From Owenweeksia sp. (GTDB lineage: Bacteria; Bacteroidota; Bacteroidia; Flavobacteriales; Schleiferiaceae): a DNA stretch of 64,000 nucleotides. Below are positions 39,084 through 47,647 of the stretch, piece by piece (the first letter of the stretch is position 1; each line of letters begins with the position of its first letter). The position numbers and the translations under genes are program-made. The notes below the pieces were generated by a model that worked only from the letters and a program-made list of their open reading frames with translations, made no database searches and had not been told where the DNA came from. The stretch is from positions 124,001 to 188,000 of the forward strand of contig JANQPD010000030.1 of NCBI GenBank assembly GCA_028285465.1, written 5' to 3'.

Positions 39084-41477
39084 ATGAACACTTCTACTCC
39101 TTCTTTACTCAGATTTTTCTGTTTATCTCTTATTTTTTCCCTGCTCTTTCTTCCCGGTAAGACTTTTGCACAAACGATCAACATCCCTGCCGGTTCGGGC
39201 CCTACTATTTCAAATATCCTGGGCGGGCAGTTAACTGATATTTCCGACGCCCCTTACCAGATCTCTATAGAGGGCAGCAGCGGAAATCACTATTGCGGAG
39301 GCTCGATCATTGCCGACCGCTGGATACTTACGGCCGCCCATTGCCTCCAGGGTCAATCCACGTCAAATGTATATGTGCATGCGGGCAGTACCGATCAAAC
39401 CAATAACAGCGTAGGACAGGTAATACAGGCGCAGACCCTGCATATACACCCAGGCTACAACGCTTCTACCCTGGAAAATGATGTAGCTTTGATCTACCTG
39501 TCGCAAGCTTTGCAGTTTAACCATAATGTAATGCCTATTACGATTGCGGATTCCTGTAATACAGATACGGCCGAGGTAAACGGCAGTGCCGGGATCAGTG
39601 CTTTTTTAACGGGCTGGGGCATCACCTGTAACAGCTGCCCCGTAGCCATAGATCTGCAAGGGGCTACCATGCCTTTGATCTCCCAAAGCAGTGCCATGGC
39701 AACCAATATTAGCTATAACGCCAGCTACACCAATAACATATCCAATAACATGATCGCGTTTTACGATCCGGGTACAGGTGCAGGACCGGGCGACAGCGGG
39801 GGACCTGCAGTTTTAGACAACAACGGCAACCTTATTAATTTAGGGGCATCCAGCTGGGGCTACTGGCCAAAAGACCAGGTGCCTACCGTATATGCGAATA
39901 TCCGGAATTATGCCGGATGGATCAACGGCATTAGTGGTGTGCCTTTGAGTTCGTCAACGCTTGACCTGTATATGAAGGACCGCCCCTGGGATATGGGGGC
40001 AGAAGCCAGTGGCGTGTGGCCATCCTGGGTGAGCGAGGACATCTGGGTGCGCAAGACAAACGATGGGCTTCCCGGGCATCAAAATCCCGAATACTATGCC
40101 CTGGCCGGAAACTACAACTACGTATACGTAAGAGTACGCAATAAGAGCTGTGTTACGTCAAACGGAAACGAGGTATTGAAATTGTATTGGGCCAAGGCAG
40201 CTACGGCTCTTTCCTGGCCAAATCACTGGAACGGCACTATGACCTCCGGTGGCCACCCCCTGGGGGATGAAATCGGGCAAGTAACCCTGCCTCCCATAGA
40301 ACCGGGTGATGCATACATCGCTTCTTTTCAGTGGCAACCGCCCAACCCGAATAATTACGTAGGCCTGTATGGTACCGATCCCGTTTTCTTTGCGGAAGAA
40401 CCGCATCACTTCTGCCTGTTGGCCAGGATGGAGTCTTCCGTAGACGTTATGACCTTCCCCGAAACCAGTGATCTTTCTTCCAACGTGCTCAACAACAACA
40501 ACATTGTTTGGAAAAACCTCACGGTAGTGGATAGCAACGTCAACAATATTGCCCCGGGAGGTTGGAATATAGGAGGGGGTACCATCATGATCGGAGACGC
40601 CTGGGCAGATGTAGACCGCACCTTCCACATTGAGTTTAGAAATCCTGACTTTTATGAGGGCACCCCAATCACTGCTGAAGCTGAAGTGTTGGTTACCTTG
40701 GCTTCAGATACCTGGGACAAGTGGGCCGAGGCCGGTTATGCAGGCCAAAACGTCCGCATCCATGATGCGGATCAAAGACAATTGATCATTACCGAAAGCC
40801 CTGCCCGCATGGAAAACCTGGAGTTCTCCGATATGGAACGCACGGCCATACACGTAGGCTTTAACTTCAACGGTGAAAAACAAGATCAGCTGATCGGACG
40901 TTCTTTTGAGTACGAAGTCGTTCAGTTGAGGCGCTCGGACGGCAGGGTAATGGGCGGAGAGCAGTACAGGGTAAACATCATTGCCCCTCCTGAATTCTAT
41001 GCCGATGCCGGACCCGATGTGTCCATAAACCAGGGGGAATCCGCTACCCTTACCGCTGTCGATATGGGAGATCAGGTGAGATACTACTGGTTTAACCCGG
41101 CAGGAGACCTGGTAGGAACCGATATTTCGATACAGGTGAGCCCGGAAGAAACGTCAATCTATAGGTTACAAATAAGGTCTGACGATGGAAACGAAGACAC
41201 CGACGAAGTAACGGTTTCCGTTAAAACGCAATGGATTAGCAGCCTGGCCCCTAACCCTGCCGATGAGAGGGTAACCGTATACTACAACGCGGGAGAAGCC
41301 TCAAGCGCAACCCTTGTACTGATACCGGTTTCCGGTGCCGATAGCCAGGAATATCCTGTGGATCCAGCAGACAGTGAGTACAGCATTGATGTATCCGACT
41401 TCAAACCCGGGGTATATGAAGTGCTGCTGATTTGTGATGGTGACGAAGCAGACAACAGCACCCTTGTAGTACAATAA
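39084..41477 (+). CDS. T9SS-exported trypsin-like serine protease
   Basis: 797 residues. Signal peptide ends near 'KTFAQT'. The trypsin (S1) domain spans about 45-290 and has the full triad: His in 'WILTAAHCLQG', Asp in 'TLENDVALIYLS' and Ser in 'GPGDSGGPAVL'; the oxidising start 'ISDAPYQISIEGSSGNHYCG' is present. A long middle part follows without clear assignment, then an Ig/PKD-like domain ('AGPDVSINQGESATLTAVDM') and a C-terminal T9SS domain ('LAPNPADERVTVYYN'). It is a secreted protease. The next gene, after a palindrome, is another T9SS protein. Confidence 0.9.
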   Translation: MNTSTPSLLRFFCLSLIFSLLFLPGKTFAQTINIPAGSGPTISNILGGQLTDISDAPYQISIEGSSGNHYCGGSIIADRWILTAAHCLQGQSTSNVYVHAGSTDQTNNSVGQVIQAQTLHIHPGYNASTLENDVALIYLSQALQFNHNVMPITIADSCNTDTAEVNGSAGISAFLTGWGITCNSCPVAIDLQGATMPLISQSSAMATNISYNASYTNNISNNMIAFYDPGTGAGPGDSGGPAVLDNNGNLINLGASSWGYWPKDQVPTVYANIRNYAGWINGISGVPLSSSTLDLYMKDRPWDMGAEASGVWPSWVSEDIWVRKTNDGLPGHQNPEYYALAGNYNYVYVRVRNKSCVTSNGNEVLKLYWAKAATALSWPNHWNGTMTSGGHPLGDEIGQVTLPPIEPGDAYIASFQWQPPNPNNYVGLYGTDPVFFAEEPHHFCLLARMESSVDVMTFPETSDLSSNVLNNNNIVWKNLTVVDSNVNNIAPGGWNIGGGTIMIGDAWADVDRTFHIEFRNPDFYEGTPITAEAEVLVTLASDTWDKWAEAGYAGQNVRIHDADQRQLIITESPARMENLEFSDMERTAIHVGFNFNGEKQDQLIGRSFEYEVVQLRRSDGRVMGGEQYRVNIIAPPEFYADAGPDVSINQGESATLTAVDMGDQVRYYWFNPAGDLVGTDISIQVSPEETSIYRLQIRSDDGNEDTDEVTVSVKTQWISSLAPNPADERVTVYYNAGEASSATLVLIPVSGADSQEYPVDPADSEYSIDVSDFKPGVYEVLLICDGDEADNSTLVVQ

Positions 41478-41485
41478 ACAAAATT

Positions 41486-41523
41486 ACCCGGGCTTTGCTT
41501 TGCCGGCAAAGCAAAGCCCGGGT
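41486..41523. repeat. 38-bp perfect palindrome between two T9SS genes
   Basis: Left arm ACCCGGGCTTTGCTTTGCC (41486-41504) and right arm 41505-41523 are exact reverse complements with no spacer. Its RNA hairpin could act as a terminator in either direction or as a stabiliser, but only three T follow on the plus strand. It begins 9 bases after the trypsin stop. Confidence 0.85.
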
Positions 41524-41538
41524 TTAAAAGCCAATGCT

Positions 41539-42171
41539 ATGATCCGAACGTCTTTCGTGATAACCGCTTTTCTGCTGGTTCACCTTTTACCCGGGCAGAT
41601 CTCTATTACTTCTGTTGACATCATCAAATCGGATAGCCTGGATTCGTTTTACCTATCCCTGCAGCTGCCCGACCTGGATTTAAAAAAAGTCGAGCTCGTC
41701 TCGCTAAATGACGGAGAAAACACCCAGGTGTACAGCTTCTACTTTAGCGGCTGCCCGCTCTCCCAGCTCATTACCTACTTTGATACAACGATGGAGATCT
41801 CTGCTCCCCCCCCTTACCGCCTGGTCATTTACACCGTATACGATACCACAAAACACTGCTCTTTTCCTTCAAGCCCGCTGGTTACGGATAGCGTCATGCT
41901 CTCTTCTGCCGCTATAGGCAGTATAGAAAACCGAATAGCCCCCAGGCTGTTCTCACTATCGCCCAATCCGGCCGATGACCTGATCCGGCTTCAGTTTAAG
42001 GCGAACACAGACATCACACAGATCGAACTGCTGGATGTACAAGGAAAGGTACTGAACACCTATGCCCCGGATACTCGCCTGTTAAAGACCCATGACCTGC
42101 CGAAAGGGACCTATTTCATAAAAGTGCATGGTAAGAAAGGCCACCTTATACGTAAGGTAATCGTGCAGTAA
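41539..42171 (+). CDS. T9SS type A sorting domain protein
   Basis: 210 residues from the ATG at 41539 ('MIRTSFVITAFLLVHLLPGQ'); an earlier TTG falls inside the palindrome and is rejected. A signal peptide is followed by a beta-rich domain and a T9SS domain: 'RLFSLSPNPADDLIRLQFKA' and 'HDLPKGTYFIKVHGKKGHL'. It is only 61 bases after the protease gene, so cotranscription is possible across the palindrome. Function unknown. Confidence 0.8.
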   Translation: MIRTSFVITAFLLVHLLPGQISITSVDIIKSDSLDSFYLSLQLPDLDLKKVELVSLNDGENTQVYSFYFSGCPLSQLITYFDTTMEISAPPPYRLVIYTVYDTTKHCSFPSSPLVTDSVMLSSAAIGSIENRIAPRLFSLSPNPADDLIRLQFKANTDITQIELLDVQGKVLNTYAPDTRLLKTHDLPKGTYFIKVHGKKGHLIRKVIVQ

Positions 42172-42531
42172 AAAGGGAAAAACAAATAGTGGTTGAAACC
42201 TACTCTTTGCTTAGCTCTACACTTCAAGAGATTTTACTAAGGTTATTTCCCTTCCGCAACTCTACCGTGTAAGGGACCATGTGAAAGCTACTCGTATATA
42301 AGCTCCTCATTAAGGGATCGGCTCACATTTGCTGTAACCAGTACTGACGTAGCATGCTTCTTGTTTTCTCATCCGTTTGTGCATGTCTTTTCGCATGCAT
42401 GCCAATGGCCTGGGGTACGCGGTGTAGGGCTTTGGGGCTGTATACATGCTTACCGAAACGGAGCTGGTTAAGAACCCTGAGCTTTCGGAAGCCGCCCCCG
42501 CCCTACCTTTTATGCCTATTGTGGCAGACCG
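42172..42531. other. 360-base region without a supported gene
   Basis: A short plus-strand frame from the ATG at 42446 reads 'MLTETELVKNPELSEAAPAL' but runs into the minus-strand acetyltransferase and has no support. No regulatory element was confirmed. Confidence 0.4.
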
Positions 42532-43014
42532 CTATTTTATGCTTTTTTTCATGGTCCAGGCAGTCTCTGTTTCCTCTACAATTTCACAGCCAAGCCGTTT
42601 GTAAAGGTTAGCCGCATTATTGGCTTTGTCTACGCTCAACGACAAATGTTCAACCCCAATTTTCTGGTATGCAGAAGCTATTGCCTTTATCAACTCAGTT
42701 CCTATGCCCTTGTTCCGGTATTCGGTTTTGACGGCCATGCTCAATTCCGGTGTGTGGTCGTCCACATAACCAAATCCTTTGTTCTCTTCCGTGAAAAGGC
42801 GCCCCCAGATGGCCCCTACAGCTTGCTCGTCTGCTTCCACCACTAAGGCAATATCAAATTTATCCTTACCCCAATGGTCAATATACTTTGATAACGACTT
42901 ATCGGCAATCACCTCCCTGGGTAAGGCTTTATGTCCTTCAGGAACAAAAATCGCTTCGTAGAGCATGTCGGCTAAAAAGTCTGTTTCTTCTGCTTGTAAT
43001 TTTCTGATCGTCAT
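42532..43014 (-). CDS. GNAT-family N-acetyltransferase
   Basis: 160 residues. The acetyl-CoA pyrophosphate-binding segment is 'MAVKTEYRNKGIGTELIKAI' (R/Q-x-x-G-x-G/A pattern: RNKGIG), and the C-terminal strands 'VEHLSLSVDKANNAANLYKR' with 'LGCEIVEETETAW' complete the fold. The acceptor is unknown. It is the last gene of the cassette-like run of unrelated minus-strand genes at 42.5-45.4 kb. Confidence 0.88.
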   Translation of the reverse strand: MTIRKLQAEETDFLADMLYEAIFVPEGHKALPREVIADKSLSKYIDHWGKDKFDIALVVEADEQAVGAIWGRLFTEENKGFGYVDDHTPELSMAVKTEYRNKGIGTELIKAIASAYQKIGVEHLSLSVDKANNAANLYKRLGCEIVEETETAWTMKKSIK

Positions 43015-43020
43015 GTTTTT

Positions 43021-43182
43021 CTAATGCATTCCTGTTAATGGTACCAAACGTGCGCTGACATTTCGCGCTATAGCTGCCGTTCCTACGAACAACCCACCTA
43101 TTGAATCGGTAAGCAAACGGGCAATCCCGATCCCGAGCATTACATTTCTATTTACATATTTGTTCGAGCATCTTATTTCCAT
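43021..43182 (-). CDS. Possible small protein, unknown
   Basis: 53 residues from the ATG at 43182 ('MEIRCSNKYVNRNVMLGIGI'); it ends 6 bases before the acetyltransferase start. The middle is hydrophobic and Gly-rich ('IGIARLLTDSIGGLFVG'). The frame continues upstream but there it reads the repeat element at 43211-43260. No family recognised; a real gene is only moderately supported. Confidence 0.35.
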   Translation of the reverse strand: MEIRCSNKYVNRNVMLGIGIARLLTDSIGGLFVGTAAIARNVSARLVPLTGMH

Positions 43183-43210
43183 GGTGTTTATTATTAGATG
43201 TGTAGTAACT

Positions 43211-43260
43211 GTTTGGCTAAGCACAGTAACCTGAAGGACATTGCGCATAGGTTTTGTTTG
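43211..43260. repeat. Cassette-boundary element C
   Basis: 50-base element GTTTGGCTAAGC...CATAGGTTTTGTTTG. It shares GTTT-GCTAAGC-CAGTA on its left and ATTGC/ATAGGTTTTGTT on its right with element D at 44870-44927. It lies just after the stop of the membrane protein gene at 43269. Confidence 0.6.
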
Positions 43261-43268
43261 ATGCAGTT

Positions 43269-43766
43269 CTATTTAATTTCCTTCAGCCCTGCTGCCCTAT
43301 TTTTCAAATTCCAGATGCCAGCAAGAGGAAAAAGAACAATCCACATAAGCAGTGCCATATCAAAAAAACCGTCTTTTCTATTTTCTTTCTTTAACCACCT
43401 TTTAGAAATTGACCTGCTACGAATTAATTCTGATGCTAAGTAGATAATTAGCCAAACTAATTCTAGGCTGGATTCAAAGAATAATAGCTCACCAAAGAAA
43501 AAAAGAAGGGTAACAATTGATATGTAAGAAGTTATTCCGGGAAAAGGTACTTTAGTAACTTGGTTTGCTATGAGCGTTGTGTATAGGATTAAACAAGCTG
43601 TAGATATCCATGCACCTATTGCGAATAAGCTTAAAGAAACCCAAAGCTCAAAAGATTTTAAAGTAAAAGCTGCCGCCATTACTCCAAGAAGCGCTGGGAG
43701 CAAAGCAATTGATAGAGCCATATCAGGCTTTAAAGAATAGATCTTTTCTTGAATTGTCCTTCTCAT
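43269..43766 (-). CDS. Multi-helix membrane protein, unknown
   Basis: 165 residues with about five membrane helices ('MALSIALLPALLGVMAAAF', 'LWVSLSLFAIGAWISTACLI' and later 'MALLMWIVLFPLAGIWNL'). No family recognised. It is bounded by elements F (5' side) and C (3' side), so it looks like one unit of the cassette-like array. AT content appears higher than in the core genes nearby. Confidence 0.65.
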   Translation of the reverse strand: MRRTIQEKIYSLKPDMALSIALLPALLGVMAAAFTLKSFELWVSLSLFAIGAWISTACLILYTTLIANQVTKVPFPGITSYISIVTLLFFFGELLFFESSLELVWLIIYLASELIRSRSISKRWLKKENRKDGFFDMALLMWIVLFPLAGIWNLKNRAAGLKEIK

Positions 43767-43784
43767 AATTGTACCTATCGACTC

Positions 43785-43895
43785 TGGCTAAAGCTAGTGC
43801 AGTAATCATTCAGGTTATAAGTTTACAAGATTAAAGATATAACTTTTGTGCTCTTTCAACTGCTTTGAAACATTAGTTTTATACGTTGTTGGGAG
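43785..43895. repeat. Cassette-boundary element F
   Basis: Left end GGCTAAAGCTAGTGCAGTAA resembles the left end of elements C and D; right end ATACGTTGTTGGGAG resembles the GTTGGGG right end of D and the mirror CCCCAACGTTTG of E. It is longer (about 110 bases) and more diverged in the middle. Confidence 0.45.
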
Positions 43896-43901
43896 TAGTT
43901 T

Positions 43902-44855
43902 TTATTTCTTATTGTTGTCTATCCATTTGTAGGATTCCTCAAAAGTATTTTCAGTATCCACAGATACTATTTCTGGATGAATAGGTCCACCATTGCCTGT
44001 TTTATTTCTGTCTGTCATTATACCGCTAGCTATGTTGAATTGAAAACTATCAGGCATTAGTATAGGAGTTATGTCTGTTGATACACCATAAGTTGGCTCA
44101 CCTATCAATCTTGTTTTTGAGTTTCCACGAAAGGCTAAGGCCAGTAATTCACCGGCACTGCCCGTTCTACCGCCAATGAGAACTGCGGCAGGTAAGGTTT
44201 CGTCAAAGGTCCAAACACTATCCGATAGTAAAAGATAGTCGGCATCACTTTTGGCATAGTAGTATTCTTGTGATGAACCGTTCGGAAAGAGAGTATAGGC
44301 TTTAACACCCCTTCCAAGGATTGGACCTAAACCGGCAAACATGGCAGGAGCCCAGCCTCCATTGTTATACCGGAGATCAATGATCCACCCGGCCGGCTTC
44401 TGTTGGTATAGATTTGAAAGCATGTTCTGGAGGCTGTCGCAATAGTTATCCGCAGCAATAGAATCTCCTCCCGAAAAACCGTACAGCGAAACAAATGCAT
44501 ATTTCCCATTGATCAGCTTTCCTTGAAACGGAAAAGGATTATTCAGCACCTCCGGATTTTCCCCTTCCAACATTTGCACCCACTTTTCCTTTCGCAACAC
44601 GTAGCTGTGCTTGTCAATAGAGTGTATGGCCTTCTCCAATATATTGTGTAATGCTTCTTGTGATGTAGAGTCAGACACCGTCAAGAGCAAAGCCTTCTCA
44701 AGAGAGTCAAAATTATATGTGGACTGGTAAAGAGAATAATGCTCTAAACTATCAATTGCCTGACTTACATATTCCTCCTGGGGGATTGAATCCGGCTGAT
44801 TTACACAGCTGAGCATACCAAAGCTCAACAAGGGCAGAAGAAACATCTTTTTCAT
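43902..44855 (-). CDS. S41-family (tail-specific) peptidase, lipoprotein
   Basis: 317 residues. The lipobox 'SFGMLSC' predicts a lipoprotein. The S41 protease features are 'GWIIDLRYNNGGWAPAMFA', the catalytic Ser in 'VLIGGRTGSAGELLALAF' and 'IGEPTYGVST'. No PDZ domain is seen between the N-terminal helical part and the catalytic part. Possible role: periplasmic processing; the target is unknown. It is flanked by elements F and D. Confidence 0.88.
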   Translation of the reverse strand: MKKMFLLPLLSFGMLSCVNQPDSIPQEEYVSQAIDSLEHYSLYQSTYNFDSLEKALLLTVSDSTSQEALHNILEKAIHSIDKHSYVLRKEKWVQMLEGENPEVLNNPFPFQGKLINGKYAFVSLYGFSGGDSIAADNYCDSLQNMLSNLYQQKPAGWIIDLRYNNGGWAPAMFAGLGPILGRGVKAYTLFPNGSSQEYYYAKSDADYLLLSDSVWTFDETLPAAVLIGGRTGSAGELLALAFRGNSKTRLIGEPTYGVSTDITPILMPDSFQFNIASGIMTDRNKTGNGGPIHPEIVSVDTENTFEESYKWIDNNKK

Positions 44856-44869
44856 AAGTAATGCCTGAT

Positions 44870-44927
44870 GGTTTTGCTAAGCGCAGTAGCGTTCCGCAGG
44901 ACGCTATTGCTTATAGGTTTTGTTGGG
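44870..44927. repeat. Cassette-boundary element D
   Basis: 58-base element from GGTTTTGCTAAGCGCAGTAG to TTATAGGTTTTGTTGGGG. The centre folds as GCAGTAGCGTTC / GACGCTATTGC around a short loop. It overlaps the end of the next gene, supplying its last codons and stop (44904-44906). Confidence 0.65.
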
Positions 44928-45314
44928 GTTTCGTTTTATTTTTTCATTTTTAATGGTGGTTAATACTCCAAGGAATACCGGAGTCAATAAAATTGCGGTT
45001 GCATAAAAGTACATGTTCGCATAAATATTCCATTTAATGAACATAAAAAGGTCGGTTCCTATCATCAATAGATATATTCCCAAAGCCATTAGTTGTAGTT
45101 TTAAACTTGCCGAACTTCCTGTTCTTGCCAGCTTAATTAATTGAAATACGCGGAAAATCACAGCAACGGTAATTCCGATATTTATCAAAACCCTAATCGG
45201 TGTTAACTCAAAATAAAATGGGGTCGAGAGTTTTCCGTCAAAACGTCCCCATGCAAAAGCATAAAGTATAAATACCAGCAATATAATTTCAAGTATAGTT
45301 ATCGTTCTTTTCAT
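44904..45314 (-). CDS. Small membrane protein whose C-terminus is encoded by a repeat element
   Basis: 136 residues from the ATG at 45314 ('MKRTITILEIILLVFILYAF'); the longer frame to 45389 crosses element E. Four membrane helices are visible. The last residues 'RNPNKTYKQ' and the stop are written inside element D. No family recognised. It lies between elements E and D. Confidence 0.65.
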   Translation of the reverse strand: MKRTITILEIILLVFILYAFAWGRFDGKLSTPFYFELTPIRVLINIGITVAVIFRVFQLIKLARTGSSASLKLQLMALGIYLLMIGTDLFMFIKWNIYANMYFYATAILLTPVFLGVLTTIKNEKIKRNPNKTYKQ

Positions 45315-45320
45315 AATGAA

Positions 45321-45373
45321 CCCCAACGTTTGTATAAACGCACCCTGGGTTGCCAGGGTGCGTTTATTTTTAG
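45321..45373. repeat. Cassette-boundary element E with perfect hairpin
   Basis: Starts CCCCAACGTTTGT and contains a perfect 15-bp inverted repeat: ATAAACGCACCCTGG (45334-45348) and its complement (45353-45367) around GTTG, followed by TTTT. The CCCCAAC end is the mirror of GTTGGGG in element D. It could also act as a terminator on the plus strand. Confidence 0.65.
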
Positions 45374-45396
45374 TTTCCCCGTCCTGCAATTTACAT

Positions 45397-45427
45397 TTTT
45401 CAAAGGACTGCCCACCCCCTATCTTTA
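45397..45427 (+). promoter_or_regulatory. Candidate promoter of tex
   Basis: TTTT (45397-45400) and TATCTTTA (45420-45427) are separated by 19 bases; each differs by one base from the Bacteroidota boxes TTTG and TAnnTTTG. The ATG of tex is 21 bases further. Confidence 0.45.
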
Positions 45428-45448
45428 CCGCCCTTTCACACAGAAAAC

Positions 45449-47584
45449 ATGAGCGCTAGCCTGATCTCTATCCTTACCCAACAATTGCACCTTCCTTCCT
45501 GGCAGGTACAAAACACCATTCAACTGTTTGACGAAGGAGCTACCATTCCTTTTATTGCGCGTTACCGCAAAGAGAGAACCGGGGGTTTAGACGAAACGCA
45601 AGTGGAGGAGATCCAAAAGCAATACAACGGCCTGCAAGAGGTCGAAAAACGCCGGCAAAGCATCATCAAAAGCATTGCACAGCAAGAGAAGCTCAGCCCG
45701 GAGCTATTGGAAAAGCTCAACCACAGCTGGACCCTTACTGCTTTGGAAGACCTGTACCTCCCCTATAAGCCCAAACGGAAAACAAAAGCGAGCATTGCCC
45801 GGGCACAGGGCCTGGAGCCCCTGGCCGGCAACCTGATGAAGCAGCAAAGCGGAGACGTAGAAAGGCTCGCCCATCGTTTTTTGAGCCAGGAAGTAGAAAG
45901 CATTGCAGATGCCCTGCAAGGTGCCCGCTATATCATAGCTGAATGGATCAATGAACGGGCCTATGCCCGGGAAAGCTTGCGCAGGCTTTTCCAGCGGGAA
46001 GCACAGGTGCTAGCCAAAGCTGTAAAAAAGCAATGGGCAGAAAAACCGGAGGAAGCCCGGAAGTACAGGGACTACCAGGCATTCGGTGAGGCCCTGAAGC
46101 GCATTCCCAGCCACCGCTACCTGGCCTTGAGGCGGGGAGAAAGCGAGGGCTTTTTAAAGCTGAGCATTGCCCCGGATACAGACAGGGCGCTGCAAGAGCT
46201 GGAGCGCATCTTTATAAAGGGAAATAACGAAGCCAGCAAGCAGGTGCTACAGGCTATTGAGGATGCCTATAAGCGCTTGTTGCAGCCTTCTTTAGAAACC
46301 GAGTGCAGGCAGGCCGCCAAAGCAAAAGCAGATGCAGAAGCGATACGGGTATTTGCCGCCAATTTGCGCCAGTTGTTGCTTACGCCGCCCATCGGTCCCA
46401 AACGGGTGTTGGGAATAGACCCGGGTTTCAGAACCGGATGCAAACTCGTTTGCCTGGATGAAAAAGGCGACTTGCTACACAATGAGAACATTTACCCGCA
46501 TCCTCCACAACGCGAGGCCTCCCGTGTAATGAGTAAAATAAACCAGTTGGTAGAAGCCTATAAACTGGAAGCCATCGCCATTGGCAACGGCACCGCAGGG
46601 CGTGAAACCGAAGACCTGGTAAGGAGAATGCGCTTTAAACGGGACGTAGCCGTATACGTGGTAAACGAAGCCGGGGCCAGTATTTATTCTGCTTCAAAAG
46701 TGGCCCGGGAAGAGTTTCCCACCTATGATGTAACTGTGCGTGGTGCCGTGAGCATCGGCCGCAGGTTAATGGACCCGCTGGCGGAGTTGGTGAAAATTGA
46801 CCCAAAGTCTATTGGCGTAGGACAATACCAACACGATGTAGACCAAACCAAACTAAAAGAAAGCCTGGACCGCACGGTAGAAAGCGTAGTGAACCAGGTA
46901 GGCGTAAACCTCAATACCGCCAGTGCTTCTCTTCTGCAGTATGTTTCGGGCATAGGTTCCGGCCTCGCAGAAAAGATCGTTGCACACCGCCAGGCACACG
47001 GGGCCTTCAGTACGCGAGAGGCGCTTAAAGACGTAAGCGGGCTGGGCAATAAGGCATTTGAGCAGGCAGCCGGTTTCCTGCGCATCCCTGCTGCTAAAAA
47101 CCCGCTCGACAACAGCGCTGTCCATCCTGAAGCGTATGCCGTAGTAATGCGTATGGCCCGTACGCTTCAACTTTCGCTGGAAGCACTTGTCGGCAATCAA
47201 AAAGCTTTACAAGGCCTGGACCTAAAGGCGTTTGTTACGGAAGGTATCGGGTTGCCCACCCTAGAAGATGTAGTAAGAGAATTGATCAAGCCCGGACGCG
47301 ATATCCGGGGTAAAGCCACGGCTTTTGCCTTTGATCCGGGTGTGCGGAAAGTAGAAGACCTTAAACCGGGCATGCTGCTAAACGGGCTCGTGAGCAACAT
47401 CACCAATTTCGGAGCTTTTGTAGACATCGGGGTAAAGCAAGACGGCCTTGTTCACGTTTCCCAGCTGGCAGACCGCTTTGTGAGCGACCCGAATGAGGTG
47501 GTACACCTCAACCAGCAGGTGCGCGTAAAAGTATTGGAAGTAGACACAGCGCACAAGCGAATACAGTTGAGTATGAAAATATAG
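45449..47584 (+). CDS. tex: Tex-family transcription accessory protein
   Basis: 711 residues, usual length. Tex is a nucleic-acid-binding protein linked to transcription and stress tolerance. The order is: helical N-terminal Tex domain ('TIPFIARYRKERTGGLDETQ'), YqgF/RNase H-like domain at about 320-450 ('GIDPGFRTGCKLVCL'), helix-hairpin-helix ('LLQYVSGIGSGLAEKIVAHR') at about 495-560, and a C-terminal S1 RNA-binding domain ('GLVSNITNFGAFVDIGVKQD'). A hairpin (element E) and a plausible promoter lie before it. No operon partner on the same strand. Confidence 0.95.
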   Translation: MSASLISILTQQLHLPSWQVQNTIQLFDEGATIPFIARYRKERTGGLDETQVEEIQKQYNGLQEVEKRRQSIIKSIAQQEKLSPELLEKLNHSWTLTALEDLYLPYKPKRKTKASIARAQGLEPLAGNLMKQQSGDVERLAHRFLSQEVESIADALQGARYIIAEWINERAYARESLRRLFQREAQVLAKAVKKQWAEKPEEARKYRDYQAFGEALKRIPSHRYLALRRGESEGFLKLSIAPDTDRALQELERIFIKGNNEASKQVLQAIEDAYKRLLQPSLETECRQAAKAKADAEAIRVFAANLRQLLLTPPIGPKRVLGIDPGFRTGCKLVCLDEKGDLLHNENIYPHPPQREASRVMSKINQLVEAYKLEAIAIGNGTAGRETEDLVRRMRFKRDVAVYVVNEAGASIYSASKVAREEFPTYDVTVRGAVSIGRRLMDPLAELVKIDPKSIGVGQYQHDVDQTKLKESLDRTVESVVNQVGVNLNTASASLLQYVSGIGSGLAEKIVAHRQAHGAFSTREALKDVSGLGNKAFEQAAGFLRIPAAKNPLDNSAVHPEAYAVVMRMARTLQLSLEALVGNQKALQGLDLKAFVTEGIGLPTLEDVVRELIKPGRDIRGKATAFAFDPGVRKVEDLKPGMLLNGLVSNITNFGAFVDIGVKQDGLVHVSQLADRFVSDPNEVVHLNQQVRVKVLEVDTAHKRIQLSMKI

Positions 47585-47647
47585 CTGTACCTCAGAAAAG
47601 CAATACCGAATGCCGCGCACAGGCTTTTAAGCCGGTCCGCTTCTCTC

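Noticed and set aside
42446..42611. Plus-strand frame starting MLTETELVKNPEL
   Set aside because: It overlaps the acetyltransferase gene antisense and has no further support; could be a chance frame or a tiny relic.
42532..45373. Full integron
   Set aside because: No integrase gene is visible in the window and the elements only partly match attC consensus ends; reported as cassette-like only.
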